Assembly (NCBI RefSeq): GCF_000564855.1
Contig: NZ_AYXG01000136.1
Coordinates: 1 to 41,585, forward strand
Direction of reading: 5' to 3'
Source: Actinokineospora spheciospongiae
Lineage (GTDB): Bacteria > Actinomycetota > Actinomycetes > Mycobacteriales > Pseudonocardiaceae
Length of the DNA: 41,585 bases
Made by a program: the position numbers and the translations under genes. Below, piece after piece: positions 1-7,411 of the stretch (position 1 is its first letter; each line of letters begins with the position of its first letter). The notes below the pieces were generated by a model. That model was not told the DNA's origin. It worked only from the letters and a program-made list of their open reading frames with translations, and did no database searches.

Positions 1-1
1 A

Positions 2-199
2 CACATCCACCCACCCGGGCAGGGCCGTAGCCGGGCCGGCGGTTCTCGGGGTGGTCGGTTGGCCAAGCACCTCCACCCACCCGGGCAGTTGGCTCGCCGG
101 GCCGCCGGTTCTCGGGGTGATTGGCTGACCAAGCACCTCCACCCACCCGGGCAGTTGGCTCGCCGGGCTGGCGGTTTGTGGGGTGGTCGGCTTGCCCTG
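2..199 (+). repeat. 66-bp tandem repeat, three copies
   Basis: Three consecutive 66-bp units start at about 2, 68 and 134; the block may extend left of the window. The core CCACCCACCCGGGCAG recurs exactly 66 bp apart. Copies 2 and 3 are nearly identical over their first 40 bp, while copy 1 and the end of copy 3 are more diverged. Since 66 is a multiple of three the repeat stays in frame and encodes a 22-residue unit with the core HLHPPGQLARRAGG. Confidence 0.85.
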
Positions 200-424
200 T
201 TTCCTGACCCCCCCGACACCGCCCACCTCGGTGGTGTCGGGTGGGATGCTGTGGCGGTGGACGTGGTGGTGCAGTGGGTGCGGACGTGGTGGACGAAGGA
301 GTCGCGCAGTGGCGTTGCGGCTGCCCGCCGCAACGCGCTGCCGACTGTGTTCCTCGGCGTGCCCACCCGGCACGTCGACGAGCGCGTTCAGTTGACCGTG
401 TACCGCCGGTCGGCATCGCGGTGA
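2..424 (+). CDS. C-terminal part of an unidentified repeat protein
   Basis: This frame is open from the window edge to a TGA at 422-424, so it is probably the 3' end of a longer gene; a TTG at 59 could also be a start. The first 66 codons are three 22-residue repeats rich in His, Pro, Arg and Gly. The last 74 residues are non-repetitive, with strong G/C third positions (for example the run VAVDVVVQWVRTWW), which supports real coding. A strong hairpin 45 bp after the stop fits the end of a transcript. I do not recognise the family. Tandem 22-residue units suggest a linker or scaffold region, but no function can be assigned. The alternative is a repetitive intergenic region with a fortuitous open frame. 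Confidence 0.45.
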   Translation, partial: HIHPPGQGRSRAGGSRGGRLAKHLHPPGQLARRAAGSRGDWLTKHLHPPGQLARRAGGLWGGRLALFPDPPDTAHLGGVGWDAVAVDVVVQWVRTWWTKESRSGVAAARRNALPTVFLGVPTRHVDERVQLTVYRRSASR

Positions 425-468
425 CCCGCTCCCGCGAACCCGTGCCGGGCTGATCACCCACCCCGACG

Positions 469-505
469 ACGAGGGCCGCGCTCCTGGTGGGAGCGCGGCC
501 CTCGT
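469..505. terminator. Strong bidirectional hairpin terminator
   Basis: A perfect 16-bp stem (469-484 with 490-505; arm ACGAGGGCCGCGCTCC) and a TGGTG loop lie between the stop at 424 and the minus-strand stop at 524. There is no T tract, as is usual for high-GC actinobacteria. Its place between convergent genes makes a shared terminator likely. Confidence 0.85.
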
Positions 506-523
506 GCTGTTCCTGGGATCTGG

Positions 524-2611
524 TCAGCGCCCGTCAGGCCACGTCTCATCCGTGGTGAGGACCGTGAGGCGTTGGGTGGCGCGGGTCAGGGCCACGTACA
601 GGGTGCGCGGGCCCGTGGTGGACTCGGCGACCAGTTCGCCGGGTTCGACCAGGACCACCGCGTCGTACTCCAGGCCCTTGGACTCCAGGCCGTCGACCAC
701 GCGCAGGCGGTCCTCGCCGAGGCCCTCGGCGGCGGTGCGGAGTCCGGGGAGCCTGGACGAGGCGGTGATGATGCCGACCGTGCCGTCCACCTCGGACAGC
801 AGGTCGGCGGCGGCCTTGAGGGCGGTGGTGTCCAGTTCGTCCTCCACGCACACCTGGACCAGGGGATCGACGCCGGTGCTGCGGACCGCGTGCGGGAGCT
901 GGTCGGGGGTGGCGACGTGGGTGACGACCCGGCCCGCCAGGGCGAAGATCTCCGCCGAGTTGCGGTAGTTGGTGCGCAGCGCGAACCGCCGGTGCTGGGT
1001 GCGCGGTCCGCCGAACGCGGCCTCCTGGGCCTGGCGGGCCTCCGCCGGGTCCGGCCAGGAGGACTGGACCGGGTCGCCGACGACGGTCCAGCTCGCGTAC
1101 TTGCCCCGCCTGCCGACCATGCGCCACTGCATGGGGGAGAGGTCCTGGGCCTCGTCGACCACGATGTGGGAGTACTCGTCGTAGTCCTCGCGCGGGGGCG
1201 GGAGCTGGTTGTCGCGGCTGCGGTGCCGCCGCCTCGGGGGGCGGCCCAGCAGGACCCGCAGTTCGTCGAGCAGGGCGACGTCGGCGACGGTGAAGCCCGC
1301 CTCCGGGTCGGCCCAGGAGTCGGCCAGGAGGTCGACCTCGGCGCGGGTGAGGCCGCGCCCGGCCGTCCTGGCCAGCCTGCGGCGGTCGGACAGGCCGCGC
1401 AGCACCTCGCCGGGGGTCAGTAGCTGCCACCACACGACGACGAACCGGTGGAAGTCGATCCGCTCGCCCAGTTCGGTGATCAGCTCCGCGCGCTTGACCG
1501 GGAAGTCCTCGTAGGACTCCGCCTTGCGCCACAGCGCCTCCAGCAGCGCCTCGGCCGCGTCGACCCGGGACTGGTTCGGTGGGCGCCGCCCGTTGTGCAC
1601 CGAGGCCCGGACCCGCGCCAGTTCGCGCGCGTCGAGCTTGAGGACCTCGCCGTGGTAGACGATGCGCAGTTCGGTCGGGGCGTCGGCGGGGGCCTCGCGG
1701 ATGGCCTTCTTCAGCACCCGGCGCATCCGCAGCGAACCCTTGACCGCCGCGACCGGGCCGGGGTCGGTGCGGGTGGCCTTGACCCCGTCGAGCAGGTCGC
1801 TCAGCGAGCGCAGCTCCACGGTGTCCTCGCCCATCGAGGGCAGCACCCGGGAGATGTAGGAGGTGAACGCGGGCGACGGGCCGACCACGAGCACGCCCGC
1901 GCCGCCCATCCGCCGCCGGTCCCGGTAGAGCAGGTACGCCACCCGGTGCAGGGCGACCGCGGTCTTGCCGGTGCCCGGGCCGCCGGTGATCTCGGTGACC
2001 CCGCGCCACGGCGCCCGGATCGCCTCGTCCTGCTCCTTCTGGATGGTGGCCACGATGTCGCGCATGTTCTCGCCGCGCGCCCGGGTCAGGCTGGCGATCA
2101 GCGCGCCCTCGCCGACCACCGGCATGGTCTCCTGCCGCGCCTCGGGCATCAGCAGGTCGTCGTCGATGTCGACCACGGACTGGCCGGTGGAGCGGATCAC
2201 CCGGCGCCGGATCACGCCCATCGGCTGCTCGGCGGTCGCCTGGTAGAACGGCGCCGCCGCGGGGGCGCGCCAGTCGGTCACCAGGTTGTCGAACTCGCTG
2301 TCGCGCACCCCGAGGCGGCCGACGTACATCGTCTCGGTGTCGGTGGTGTCCAGCCGCCCGAACACCAGGCCCTCGTGCTCGGCGTCGAGCGAGCGCAGGA
2401 TCTGGTTCGCGTGCCGCACCATCACGTCGCGCTCGAAGAGCATCGCCGCCTGCTCGAAGACGGCCTCGTTGCGCGCGCCGTGGGCGAGTTCGTCGCCGCG
2501 GTCGCGCATGGCCTCCGCCTCGCCGCGCATCTCGGCGACCCGCGTGTAGACGACGTCGACGTGCTTCTGCTCGACCGCGATCTCGGCCTCTCTCACCGAG
2601 GTTTCCGACAC
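524..2611 (-). CDS. helD: HelD/HelR-type RNA polymerase recycling motor ATPase
   Basis: A 695-residue UvrD-like superfamily 1 ATPase. The N-terminus (about 1-80) is charged and helical, as in the HelD coiled coil that enters the RNA polymerase channels. Walker A is GGPGTGKT at 210-217, Walker B is VVDEAQDLSP near 475, and the late helicase motif VALTRAT lies near the C-terminus. HelD proteins release stalled RNA polymerase from nucleic acid; the actinobacterial homologue HelR can also displace rifamycin. The GTG start at 2611 is preceded by GGGAG six bases upstream. The gene stands alone, divergent from rsmD. I see no rifamycin-associated palindrome in the 162-bp upstream gap, so the link to rifampicin is by family only. 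A general UvrD-type DNA helicase is less likely given the length and N-terminus. Confidence 0.87.
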   Translation of the reverse strand: MSETSVREAEIAVEQKHVDVVYTRVAEMRGEAEAMRDRGDELAHGARNEAVFEQAAMLFERDVMVRHANQILRSLDAEHEGLVFGRLDTTDTETMYVGRLGVRDSEFDNLVTDWRAPAAAPFYQATAEQPMGVIRRRVIRSTGQSVVDIDDDLLMPEARQETMPVVGEGALIASLTRARGENMRDIVATIQKEQDEAIRAPWRGVTEITGGPGTGKTAVALHRVAYLLYRDRRRMGGAGVLVVGPSPAFTSYISRVLPSMGEDTVELRSLSDLLDGVKATRTDPGPVAAVKGSLRMRRVLKKAIREAPADAPTELRIVYHGEVLKLDARELARVRASVHNGRRPPNQSRVDAAEALLEALWRKAESYEDFPVKRAELITELGERIDFHRFVVVWWQLLTPGEVLRGLSDRRRLARTAGRGLTRAEVDLLADSWADPEAGFTVADVALLDELRVLLGRPPRRRHRSRDNQLPPPREDYDEYSHIVVDEAQDLSPMQWRMVGRRGKYASWTVVGDPVQSSWPDPAEARQAQEAAFGGPRTQHRRFALRTNYRNSAEIFALAGRVVTHVATPDQLPHAVRSTGVDPLVQVCVEDELDTTALKAAADLLSEVDGTVGIITASSRLPGLRTAAEGLGEDRLRVVDGLESKGLEYDAVVLVEPGELVAESTTGPRTLYVALTRATQRLTVLTTDETWPDGR

Positions 2612-2773
2612 CCAGCGCTCCCACGGTTCGTTCGGACGGGAAAAGCGAGATTACGCGCTTTGTCCCGGCCGGTAATCGGCCGCCGGGTCTATGTGCTCCG
2701 CCTCACCCCCGTGCCCCGCCCCCGCGGGTCCCCGCGGTGCGGTCGGCGACCCGGGATCGGGCACGATGTGGTG

Positions 2774-3331
2774 GTGACCAGGATCGTGGCCGGGACCGCG
2801 GGCGGGCGCAGGCTGGGGGTGCCCGCGAAGGGCACCCGGCCGACGTCGGACCGGGTGCGGGAGGCGCTGTTCAGCGCGCTGGAGGCGTCGGTGGGCCTGC
2901 GCGGCGCCCGGGTGCTCGACCTGTACGCCGGGTCGGGCGCGCTGGGGTTGGAGGCGCTGTCGCGCGGCGCGGCGCTGGCCACCCTGGTCGAGCACCACCG
3001 CGACGCGGTGGGTGTGCTGCGCCGCAACGCGGGCGCGGTCGGGCTGCCCGGCGCCGACGTCCGCGCGGGCAAGGTCGCCACCGTCCTGGCCACACCCCCG
3101 GACGCGCCCTACGACGTGGTCTTCGCCGACCCGCCGTACGCCATCGCCGACACCGAGCTGGCCGCCGCGCTCGCCGCCCTGGTCGAGCGGGGGTGGACCG
3201 CGCCGGGCAGCACCGTCGTGGTCGAGCGGGCGGCGCGGGCCGGGGAACCCGGCTGGCCGCCGGAGCTGGCCCCGGACCGGTCCCGCCGCTACGGCGACAC
3301 CGAGCTGTTCTGGGCGACGCACCGGGGCTGA
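2774..3331 (+). CDS. rsmD: 16S rRNA (guanine966-N2)-methyltransferase RsmD
   Basis: A 185-residue class I SAM-dependent methyltransferase that modifies G966 of 16S rRNA in the small subunit. It opens with the family signature RIVAGTAGGRRL, followed by RPTSDRVREALF. The SAM loop DLYAGSGALGLEAL is at about 54-67 and the catalytic motif ADPPY near 118. Three GTG codons in a row (2768, 2771, 2774) could start it; 2774 gives the usual N-terminus VTRIVAG. The open frame extends far upstream antisense to the helicase gene, but that part is a high-GC artefact. coaD follows 60 bp downstream, the order seen in most actinobacteria. Confidence 0.92.
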   Translation: MTRIVAGTAGGRRLGVPAKGTRPTSDRVREALFSALEASVGLRGARVLDLYAGSGALGLEALSRGAALATLVEHHRDAVGVLRRNAGAVGLPGADVRAGKVATVLATPPDAPYDVVFADPPYAIADTELAAALAALVERGWTAPGSTVVVERAARAGEPGWPPELAPDRSRRYGDTELFWATHRG

Positions 3332-3379
3332 GCAGGTGACACGTCGGTGAACAGGGCTGGACGCCGGGGCCGACTCCGG

Positions 3380-3385
3380 TAGTTT
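3380..3385 (+). promoter_or_regulatory. Leaderless -10 box of coaD
   Basis: TAGTTT fits the actinobacterial TANNNT -10 pattern and lies six bases before the ATG at 3392, so a transcript from here would begin at or next to the start codon. No good Shine-Dalgarno sequence precedes the ATG, which agrees with a leaderless mRNA. No clear -35 element is seen. Confidence 0.5.
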
Positions 3386-3391
3386 CCGGGC

Positions 3392-3883
3392 ATGACCCGA
3401 GTCGTCTGCCCCGGTTCGTACGACCCGCCGACCAACGGTCACCTCGACGTCTTCGAACGGGCCTCGCGCCTGTTCGAGGAGGTGGTGGTGCTCGTCGGGG
3501 TGAACAAGAGCAAGAAGGGCCTGTTCACCGTCGAGGAGCGCATCGAGCTGCTGGCGAGCGCGGTCGGGCACCTGGGCAACGTGCGGGTCGACTCCTGGTA
3601 CGGCCTGACGGTCGACTACTGCGCCGAGCACGGCGTGCAGGCGATCGTCAAGGGCCTGCGCACGGCCACCGACTTCGACTACGAGCTGCCGATGGCGCAG
3701 ATGAACCAGCAGCTCACCGGGGTGGAGACGCTGTTCGTGCCGACCCGGCCCGGGTACAGCCACCTGTCGAGCTCGCTGGTCAAGGAGGTCGCGGCGTTCG
3801 GCGGCGAGGTCGTCGACATGCTGCCCCCCGAGGTCCACAAGCGCCTGCTGGTCCGGCTGGCCGAGCAGCGGGACAAGGGCTAG
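3392..3883 (+). CDS. coaD: Phosphopantetheine adenylyltransferase
   Basis: CoaD transfers AMP from ATP to 4'-phosphopantetheine, giving dephospho-CoA, the penultimate step of coenzyme A synthesis in the cytosol. The 163-residue length is typical. The nucleotidyltransferase motif GSYDPPTNGH spans residues 8-17, with T14 and H17 as the (T/H)xGH motif. SSSLVKEVA near 128 replaces the ISSTxxR-type ATP-binding loop and is the usual actinobacterial form. The segment IVKGLRTATDFDYE contacts the pantetheine arm in solved structures. It follows rsmD and converges on an acetyltransferase gene only 25 bp away. ATG 3392 is backed by the -10 box six bases before it. Confidence 0.96.
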   Translation: MTRVVCPGSYDPPTNGHLDVFERASRLFEEVVVLVGVNKSKKGLFTVEERIELLASAVGHLGNVRVDSWYGLTVDYCAEHGVQAIVKGLRTATDFDYELPMAQMNQQLTGVETLFVPTRPGYSHLSSSLVKEVAAFGGEVVDMLPPEVHKRLLVRLAEQRDKG

Positions 3884-3908
3884 GAACCCACCGCGGTCCT
3901 GGTCTCCG

Positions 3909-4376
3909 CTACAGCGGCAGCTTCATCCCGACGTGGCTGGCCACGAACCCGAGCCGCTGGTAGAAGCGCTGCGCGTCCTTGCGGGAGGCGTCGGTGGTGA
4001 GCTGCACCAGGACCGCGCCGCGCTCGCGGGCGGTGTCGATCGCCCACTCGAACAGCCGTTCACCGAGCCGGGCGCCGCGGTGGTCCGCGCGCACCCGCAC
4101 GCCCTCGATGGTCGCCCGGGTGGCGCCCATGCGGGACAGCCCGGGGGTGAGGGTGAGCTGGAGCGTGCCGACGACCTCGCCCGCCTCCTCGGCGACGACC
4201 AGGACCTGGTGGGGATCGGCGTCGATGGCCCGGAAGGCCTCGTCGTAGCGGGGGGAGCCGGGCAGTTCGCGGCTCGCGCCCAGCGGGTCCTCGGCCAGCA
4301 TCGCGACGATCGCGGGAACGTCCTCGGCTCGGGCTGGTCGGATCTCCACGTGATCAGACTGCCACAGCGGGTTCAC
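3909..4376 (-). CDS. GNAT family N-acetyltransferase
   Basis: A 155-residue single-domain GNAT enzyme expected to transfer an acetyl group from acetyl-CoA to an amine; the substrate is unknown. The strand order is typical: RPARAEDVPAIVAML at the start, VVGTLQLTLTPGL in the middle, the acetyl-CoA loop VRADHRGARLGERLFEWA at about 98-115, and the C-terminal YQRLGFVASHVGM. The GTG at 4376 has GGAGAG very close upstream. A GTG at 4349 (just before EIRPARAED) is a reasonable alternative that removes nine residues. The gene is divergent from the secreted ribonuclease gene, with a 44-bp gap, and the two promoters must overlap. Confidence 0.85.
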   Translation of the reverse strand: MNPLWQSDHVEIRPARAEDVPAIVAMLAEDPLGASRELPGSPRYDEAFRAIDADPHQVLVVAEEAGEVVGTLQLTLTPGLSRMGATRATIEGVRVRADHRGARLGERLFEWAIDTARERGAVLVQLTTDASRKDAQRFYQRLGFVASHVGMKLPL

Positions 4377-4385
4377 CTCTCCGTA

Positions 4386-4414
4386 TTGGAGTGCTCACCA
4401 CATCGGGTTACTGT
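4386..4414 (+). promoter_or_regulatory. SigA-like promoter of the ribonuclease gene
   Basis: TTGGAG (4386-4391), a 17-bp spacer and TACTGT (4409-4414) form a good housekeeping-type promoter. The -10 ends six bases before ATG 4421, so the mRNA should be leaderless. The element sits in the short divergent gap with the acetyltransferase gene. Confidence 0.6.
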
Positions 4415-4420
4415 TGGTTA

Positions 4421-4855
4421 ATGAGCAACATCACACTGAAGATGGTGAAGCCCCTCCTCGCGCTGGTGTTCGCAACCCTCGCCCTGCTCGGCCTCGCGGG
4501 ACCGGCCGCGGCCGCCCCGGCCCTGCCCGACCCGGCCGCCACCGCGCTCGCCCAGCCCGCGTGCGGCAACACGTCGAGCTACGACCTCGTCCGGCTGTCC
4601 GCCCTGCCCGCGCAGGCCACCGACACCTACGAGCTGATCCAGACCGGCGGCCCGTTCCCGTTCACCCAGGACGGCACCGTGTTCCAGAACCGGGAGGGCG
4701 TCCTGCCCGCCTGCGCGGCCGGCTACTACCACGAATACACGGTCATCACCCCGGGCTCCGGCGACCGCGGCGCCCGCCGCATCGTCACCGGCGGCGGTGG
4801 CGAGTACTTCTACACCGGCGACCACTACGGCAGCTTCTCCCTGATCGACGTCTGA
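4421..4855 (+). CDS. Secreted guanyl-specific ribonuclease, RNase Sa/barnase family
   Basis: A 144-residue exported endoribonuclease that should cleave RNA after guanosine. Residues 1-33 are a Sec signal peptide with an AAAAP cleavage region. The mature part closely follows Streptomyces RNase Sa: LSALPAQATDTYELI, GPFPFTQDGTVFQNRE, GYYHEYTVITPG, GARRIVTG and YYTGDHY-like FYTGDHYGSFSLID. The catalytic Glu (in QNRE), two Arg (RGARR) and His (GDHY) are all present. RNase Sa has a Cys at its C-terminus; here that residue is missing and a second Cys sits in LPACAAGYYH instead. ATG 4421 is chosen because a promoter -10 lies six bases upstream; ATG 4442 also leaves a signal peptide. No barstar-like inhibitor gene is in the window. 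Confidence 0.9.
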   Translation: MSNITLKMVKPLLALVFATLALLGLAGPAAAAPALPDPAATALAQPACGNTSSYDLVRLSALPAQATDTYELIQTGGPFPFTQDGTVFQNREGVLPACAAGYYHEYTVITPGSGDRGARRIVTGGGGEYFYTGDHYGSFSLIDV

Positions 4856-4881
4856 TTCCCGCTCGCCCCGGGGCGCGGGCG

Positions 4882-4901
4882 CCGGGCGGGGACACGCCCG
4901 G
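4882..4901 (+). terminator. Hairpin after the ribonuclease gene
   Basis: CCGGGCG (4882-4888) pairs with CGCCCGG (4895-4901) across a six-base loop, 26 bp past the ribonuclease stop and before the SepIVA gene. No T tract follows, so it is a terminator candidate only; the flanking sequence can also form other GC stems. Confidence 0.4.
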
Positions 4902-4970
4902 GGCCTGCGTCCCGCCCCGTCGCGCCACCTGCGGCAGAATCGGTGCGGGAGCCGTGGTGGAGGTGGAGCT

Positions 4971-5723
4971 GTGTACAAGGTCTTCGAGGCGATCGACGAA
5001 CTGGTGACGATCCTGGAGGAGGCCAGGGGCGTTCCCATGACGTCGGGGTGCGTGGTGCCCCGCGGTGACGTCCTGGAACTGCTCGACGAGGTCCGCGACG
5101 CGCTGCCCACCGAGGTGGACGACGCCCAGGACGTGCTCGACCGCAAGGACGAGATCATCGGCGCCGCCGAGCACGCCGCCGAGTCCATGCTCAGCAAGGC
5201 CAGGCTGGACGCCGAGACCATGGTCGCCGACGCCCGCGCCGAGGCCGATCGCCTGGTCGCCGAGGCCGCCGCGCACGCCGACCGGCTCGTCGCCGACGCC
5301 CAGGACGAGGCCGACCGGGTCGCCGCCGCGGGCCGCGCCGAGTACGAGGACCTGGTCGGGCGCTCCCGCGACGAGGCCGACCGGATGACCCAGGCGGGCC
5401 GCGAGTCCTACGAGCGCGCCGTCGAGGAGGGCCGCTTCGAGCAGGGCAGGCTGGTGTCGCAGACCGAGGTCGTGCAGGCCGCGCGGACCGAGTCCGCGCG
5501 CATCCTCGACGCCACCGCCGAGGAGGCCGCCCGCCAGCGCGCCGAGTGCGACGCCTACGTCGACGGCAAGCTCGGCGAGTTCGAGGAGCTGCTCTCGCAC
5601 ACCCTGCGCACCGTCGGCAAGGGCCGGGTGCACCTGCGCGGCGGGATGGGCGCGGTGCCCGCCGGGGTCGCCGCCCCCGCCTTCGACGGCCACGGCGCCC
5701 CGTTCGACTACGACGGCGCCTGA
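4971..5723 (+). CDS. sepIVA: SepIVA-like DivIVA-domain cell-division/growth protein
   Basis: A 250-residue, largely coiled-coil protein. The start YKVFEAIDELVTILEEARG and the later DVLELLDEVRDALP match the SepIVA/Rv2927c family of mycobacteria. A long Ala/Glu/Asp/Arg coiled coil runs from about 45 to 210, with repeated ADRLVA-type heptads. In mycobacteria SepIVA is an essential septation and polar-growth factor at the intracellular membrane domain and poles. The tail is Gly/Ala/Pro-rich. GTG 4971 is preceded by GGTGGAG four bases upstream. It lies directly before yceD as in Mycobacterium tuberculosis, which supports orthology. Role in this organism is inferred from the family. Confidence 0.85.
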   Translation: MYKVFEAIDELVTILEEARGVPMTSGCVVPRGDVLELLDEVRDALPTEVDDAQDVLDRKDEIIGAAEHAAESMLSKARLDAETMVADARAEADRLVAEAAAHADRLVADAQDEADRVAAAGRAEYEDLVGRSRDEADRMTQAGRESYERAVEEGRFEQGRLVSQTEVVQAARTESARILDATAEEAARQRAECDAYVDGKLGEFEELLSHTLRTVGKGRVHLRGGMGAVPAGVAAPAFDGHGAPFDYDGA

Positions 5724-5822
5724 GCCGCATCCGGATTTCGCCGGGGACGCCGATTCGCGTACCCTGACCTGGTTGACCGCGTGGTCGGACGAACCCCCGC
5801 AGAAGGTGCTGACGAGCGAGCC

Positions 5823-6404
5823 ATGTCCTCTTCCCGCAAGAGCCAGCAGGACCGACCGGTCCTGACCAGTTCCTGGGTCATCGACACCCGCGAGCTGGGC
5901 AGGCGGCCGGGGTCGAGCCGACCCGTCCGCCGCACGGCGCAGGCCAACCACGCCATCGGGCTGGAGGGCGTCATCGCCGTCCCGGCCGGTGCCGAGGTCG
6001 AGCTGGACCTGCTGCTGGAGTCGGTGGTCGAGGGCGTGCTGGTCTCCGGGACCGCGGTCGGGACCCTGGAGGGCGAGTGCTCCCGGTGCCTGGACCCGAT
6101 CACCTCCGAGGTCGACGTCGACATCACCGAGCTGTTCGCCTACCCGGACAGCACGACCGACGAGACCACCGACGACGACGAGGTCAGCAGGCTCGTCGAC
6201 GACCTGGTCGACCTGGAACCGGTGGTCCGCGACGCGGTCGTGCTGGCCGTGCCGCACGTGCCGCTGTGCGAGCCGGACTGCGCGGGCCTGTGCGCCGAGT
6301 GCGGCGGCAAGTGGGCCGAGGTCGGGCCCGATCACCGGCATGAGACCATTGACCCTCGGTGGGCCGCGCTGCAGGAGCGGTTCCAACAGGGGTCGGGTCA
6401 GTAG
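5823..6404 (+). CDS. yceD: YceD/DUF177 23S rRNA accumulation protein
   Basis: A 193-residue DUF177 protein. In bacteria YceD is encoded next to rpmF and is needed for normal 23S rRNA accumulation; the plant homologue also acts in rRNA processing. The conserved CxxC (GECSRC, about 84-89) and a C-terminal Cys cluster (CEPDCAGLCAECG) are present and probably bind a metal. An acidic stretch (STTDETTDDDE) lies between them. ATG 5823 is chosen; an in-frame GTG at 5781 would add 14 residues without family similarity. A TACCCT -10-like box at 5760-5765 could supply a promoter. rpmF follows after 58 bp. Confidence 0.88.
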   Translation: MSSSRKSQQDRPVLTSSWVIDTRELGRRPGSSRPVRRTAQANHAIGLEGVIAVPAGAEVELDLLLESVVEGVLVSGTAVGTLEGECSRCLDPITSEVDVDITELFAYPDSTTDETTDDDEVSRLVDDLVDLEPVVRDAVVLAVPHVPLCEPDCAGLCAECGGKWAEVGPDHRHETIDPRWAALQERFQQGSGQ

Positions 6405-6462
6405 TCCGCTCAGCTTCACCGCCCGAGTCCTGCACAAACAGCTCGTCAGAGGAGATTCAGTC

Positions 6463-6645
6463 GTGGCCGTCCCCAAGCGGAAGATGTCGCGTTCCAACAC
6501 CCGCTCGCGCCGTTCGCAGTGGAAAGCCAGTGCCGTGCACCTGGTGAACTGCTCGAACAAGGCGTGCCGCGAGCTCAAGCCGCAGCACATCGCCTGCCCG
6601 ACCTGCGGCCAGTACGACGGTCGCCAGGTCGTCCAGCCCGCGTGA
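6463..6645 (+). CDS. rpmF: Ribosomal protein bL32
   Basis: A 60-residue 50S subunit protein. [17 protein letters not shown] is the classic basic L32 start. Four Cys (C30, C35, C45, C48) show a zinc-binding C+ form, but the first pair is spaced C-x4-C instead of the usual C-x2-C, with C45-x2-C48 normal. Actinobacteria often also carry zinc-free L32 paralogues controlled by Zur; none is in this window. The start GTG has AGAGGAG eight bases upstream. It belongs to the conserved yceD-rpmF-rnc-mutM run. Confidence 0.96.
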   Translation: MAVPKRKMSRSNTRSRRSQWKASAVHLVNCSNKACRELKPQHIACPTCGQYDGRQVVQPA

Positions 6646-6670
6646 CCCTCCGGCGGAAGTAGAACCAGGC

Positions 6671-7411
6671 ATGGGGGCCAAGGCGTCCCGCGGGCCCACC
6701 GCGGAGCCTGAGACGCTGCTCGACGCGCTCGGCGTCCAACTGGACGCCGAGCTGCTCGTGCTCGCCCTGACCCACCGCTCGTACGCGTACGAGAACGGGG
6801 GCCTGCCCCCGAACGAGCGGTTGGAGTTCCTGGGTGACGCGGTGCTCGGCCTGGTGGTGACCGACCACCTCTACCGCACCCACCCGGACCTCCCCGAGGG
6901 CCAGTTGGCGAAGCTGCGGGCCAGCGTGGTCAACATGCACGCGCTGGCCGGGGTCGCCCGCGGCCTCGGCCCCGGCGGCCTCGGCGCGCACCTGCTGCTG
7001 GGCAAGGGCGAGGAGCTGACCGGCGGCCGGGACAAGGCGAGCATCCTCGCCGACGGCATGGAGGCGGTCATCGGCGCGGTGTACCTGGAGCACGGGATCG
7101 ACACCGCCCGCCAGGTCGTGCACAAGCACTTCGACCCGCTGCTGGCCGAGGCCCCGCTGCGCGGCGCCGGTCTGGACTGGAAGACCAGCCTGCAGGAGCT
7201 GACGGCGTCGGCGGGCCTGGGCGTCCCGGAGTACCGGGTGCGCGAAGAGGGCCCGGACCACCGCAAGGAGTTCACCGCCATCGTCGTGGTGAACGGCCAG
7301 GGCTACGGCAACGGCGACGGCCGCACCAAGAAGGAAGCCGAGCAGAAGGCCGCCGAGGCGGCCTGGCGCGAGCTGACCGAGAAGATCTCCTCGGCCGGGG
7401 ACGGTGCCTGA
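6671..7411 (+). CDS. rnc: Ribonuclease III
   Basis: A 246-residue double-strand-specific endoribonuclease that processes rRNA precursors and structured mRNAs. The catalytic signature [13 protein letters not shown] is at about 43-55, and the second acidic cluster is [13 protein letters not shown] near 137-149. A double-stranded-RNA-binding domain occupies about 170-240 ([11 protein letters not shown] ... [14 protein letters not shown]). Length and order are normal. ATG 6671 has GGAAG ten bases upstream. The 3' end overlaps mutM by 8 bp, so translation of the two is probably coupled. Confidence 0.96.
   Translation: MGAKASRGPTAEPETLLDALGVQLDAELLVLALTHRSYAYENGGLPPNERLEFLGDAVLGLVVTDHLYRTHPDLPEGQLAKLRASVVNMHALAGVARGLGPGGLGAHLLLGKGEELTGGRDKASILADGMEAVIGAVYLEHGIDTARQVVHKHFDPLLAEAPLRGAGLDWKTSLQELTASAGLGVPEYRVREEGPDHRKEFTAIVVVNGQGYGNGDGRTKKEAEQKAAEAAWRELTEKISSAGDGA

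Noticed and set aside
2-199. CRISPR array at the left edge
   Set aside because: Units are contiguous, with no spacers of unique sequence between conserved repeats, and no cas genes are nearby.
1448-2773. Upstream 442 codons of the frame that ends in rsmD
   Set aside because: Antisense to the HelD gene; RsmD family proteins begin at the RIVAG motif, reached from GTG 2774.
2612-2773. Rifamycin-associated element upstream of the HelD/HelR gene
   Set aside because: I looked for the GGGGCTTGC-type inverted repeat in the gap and did not find it.
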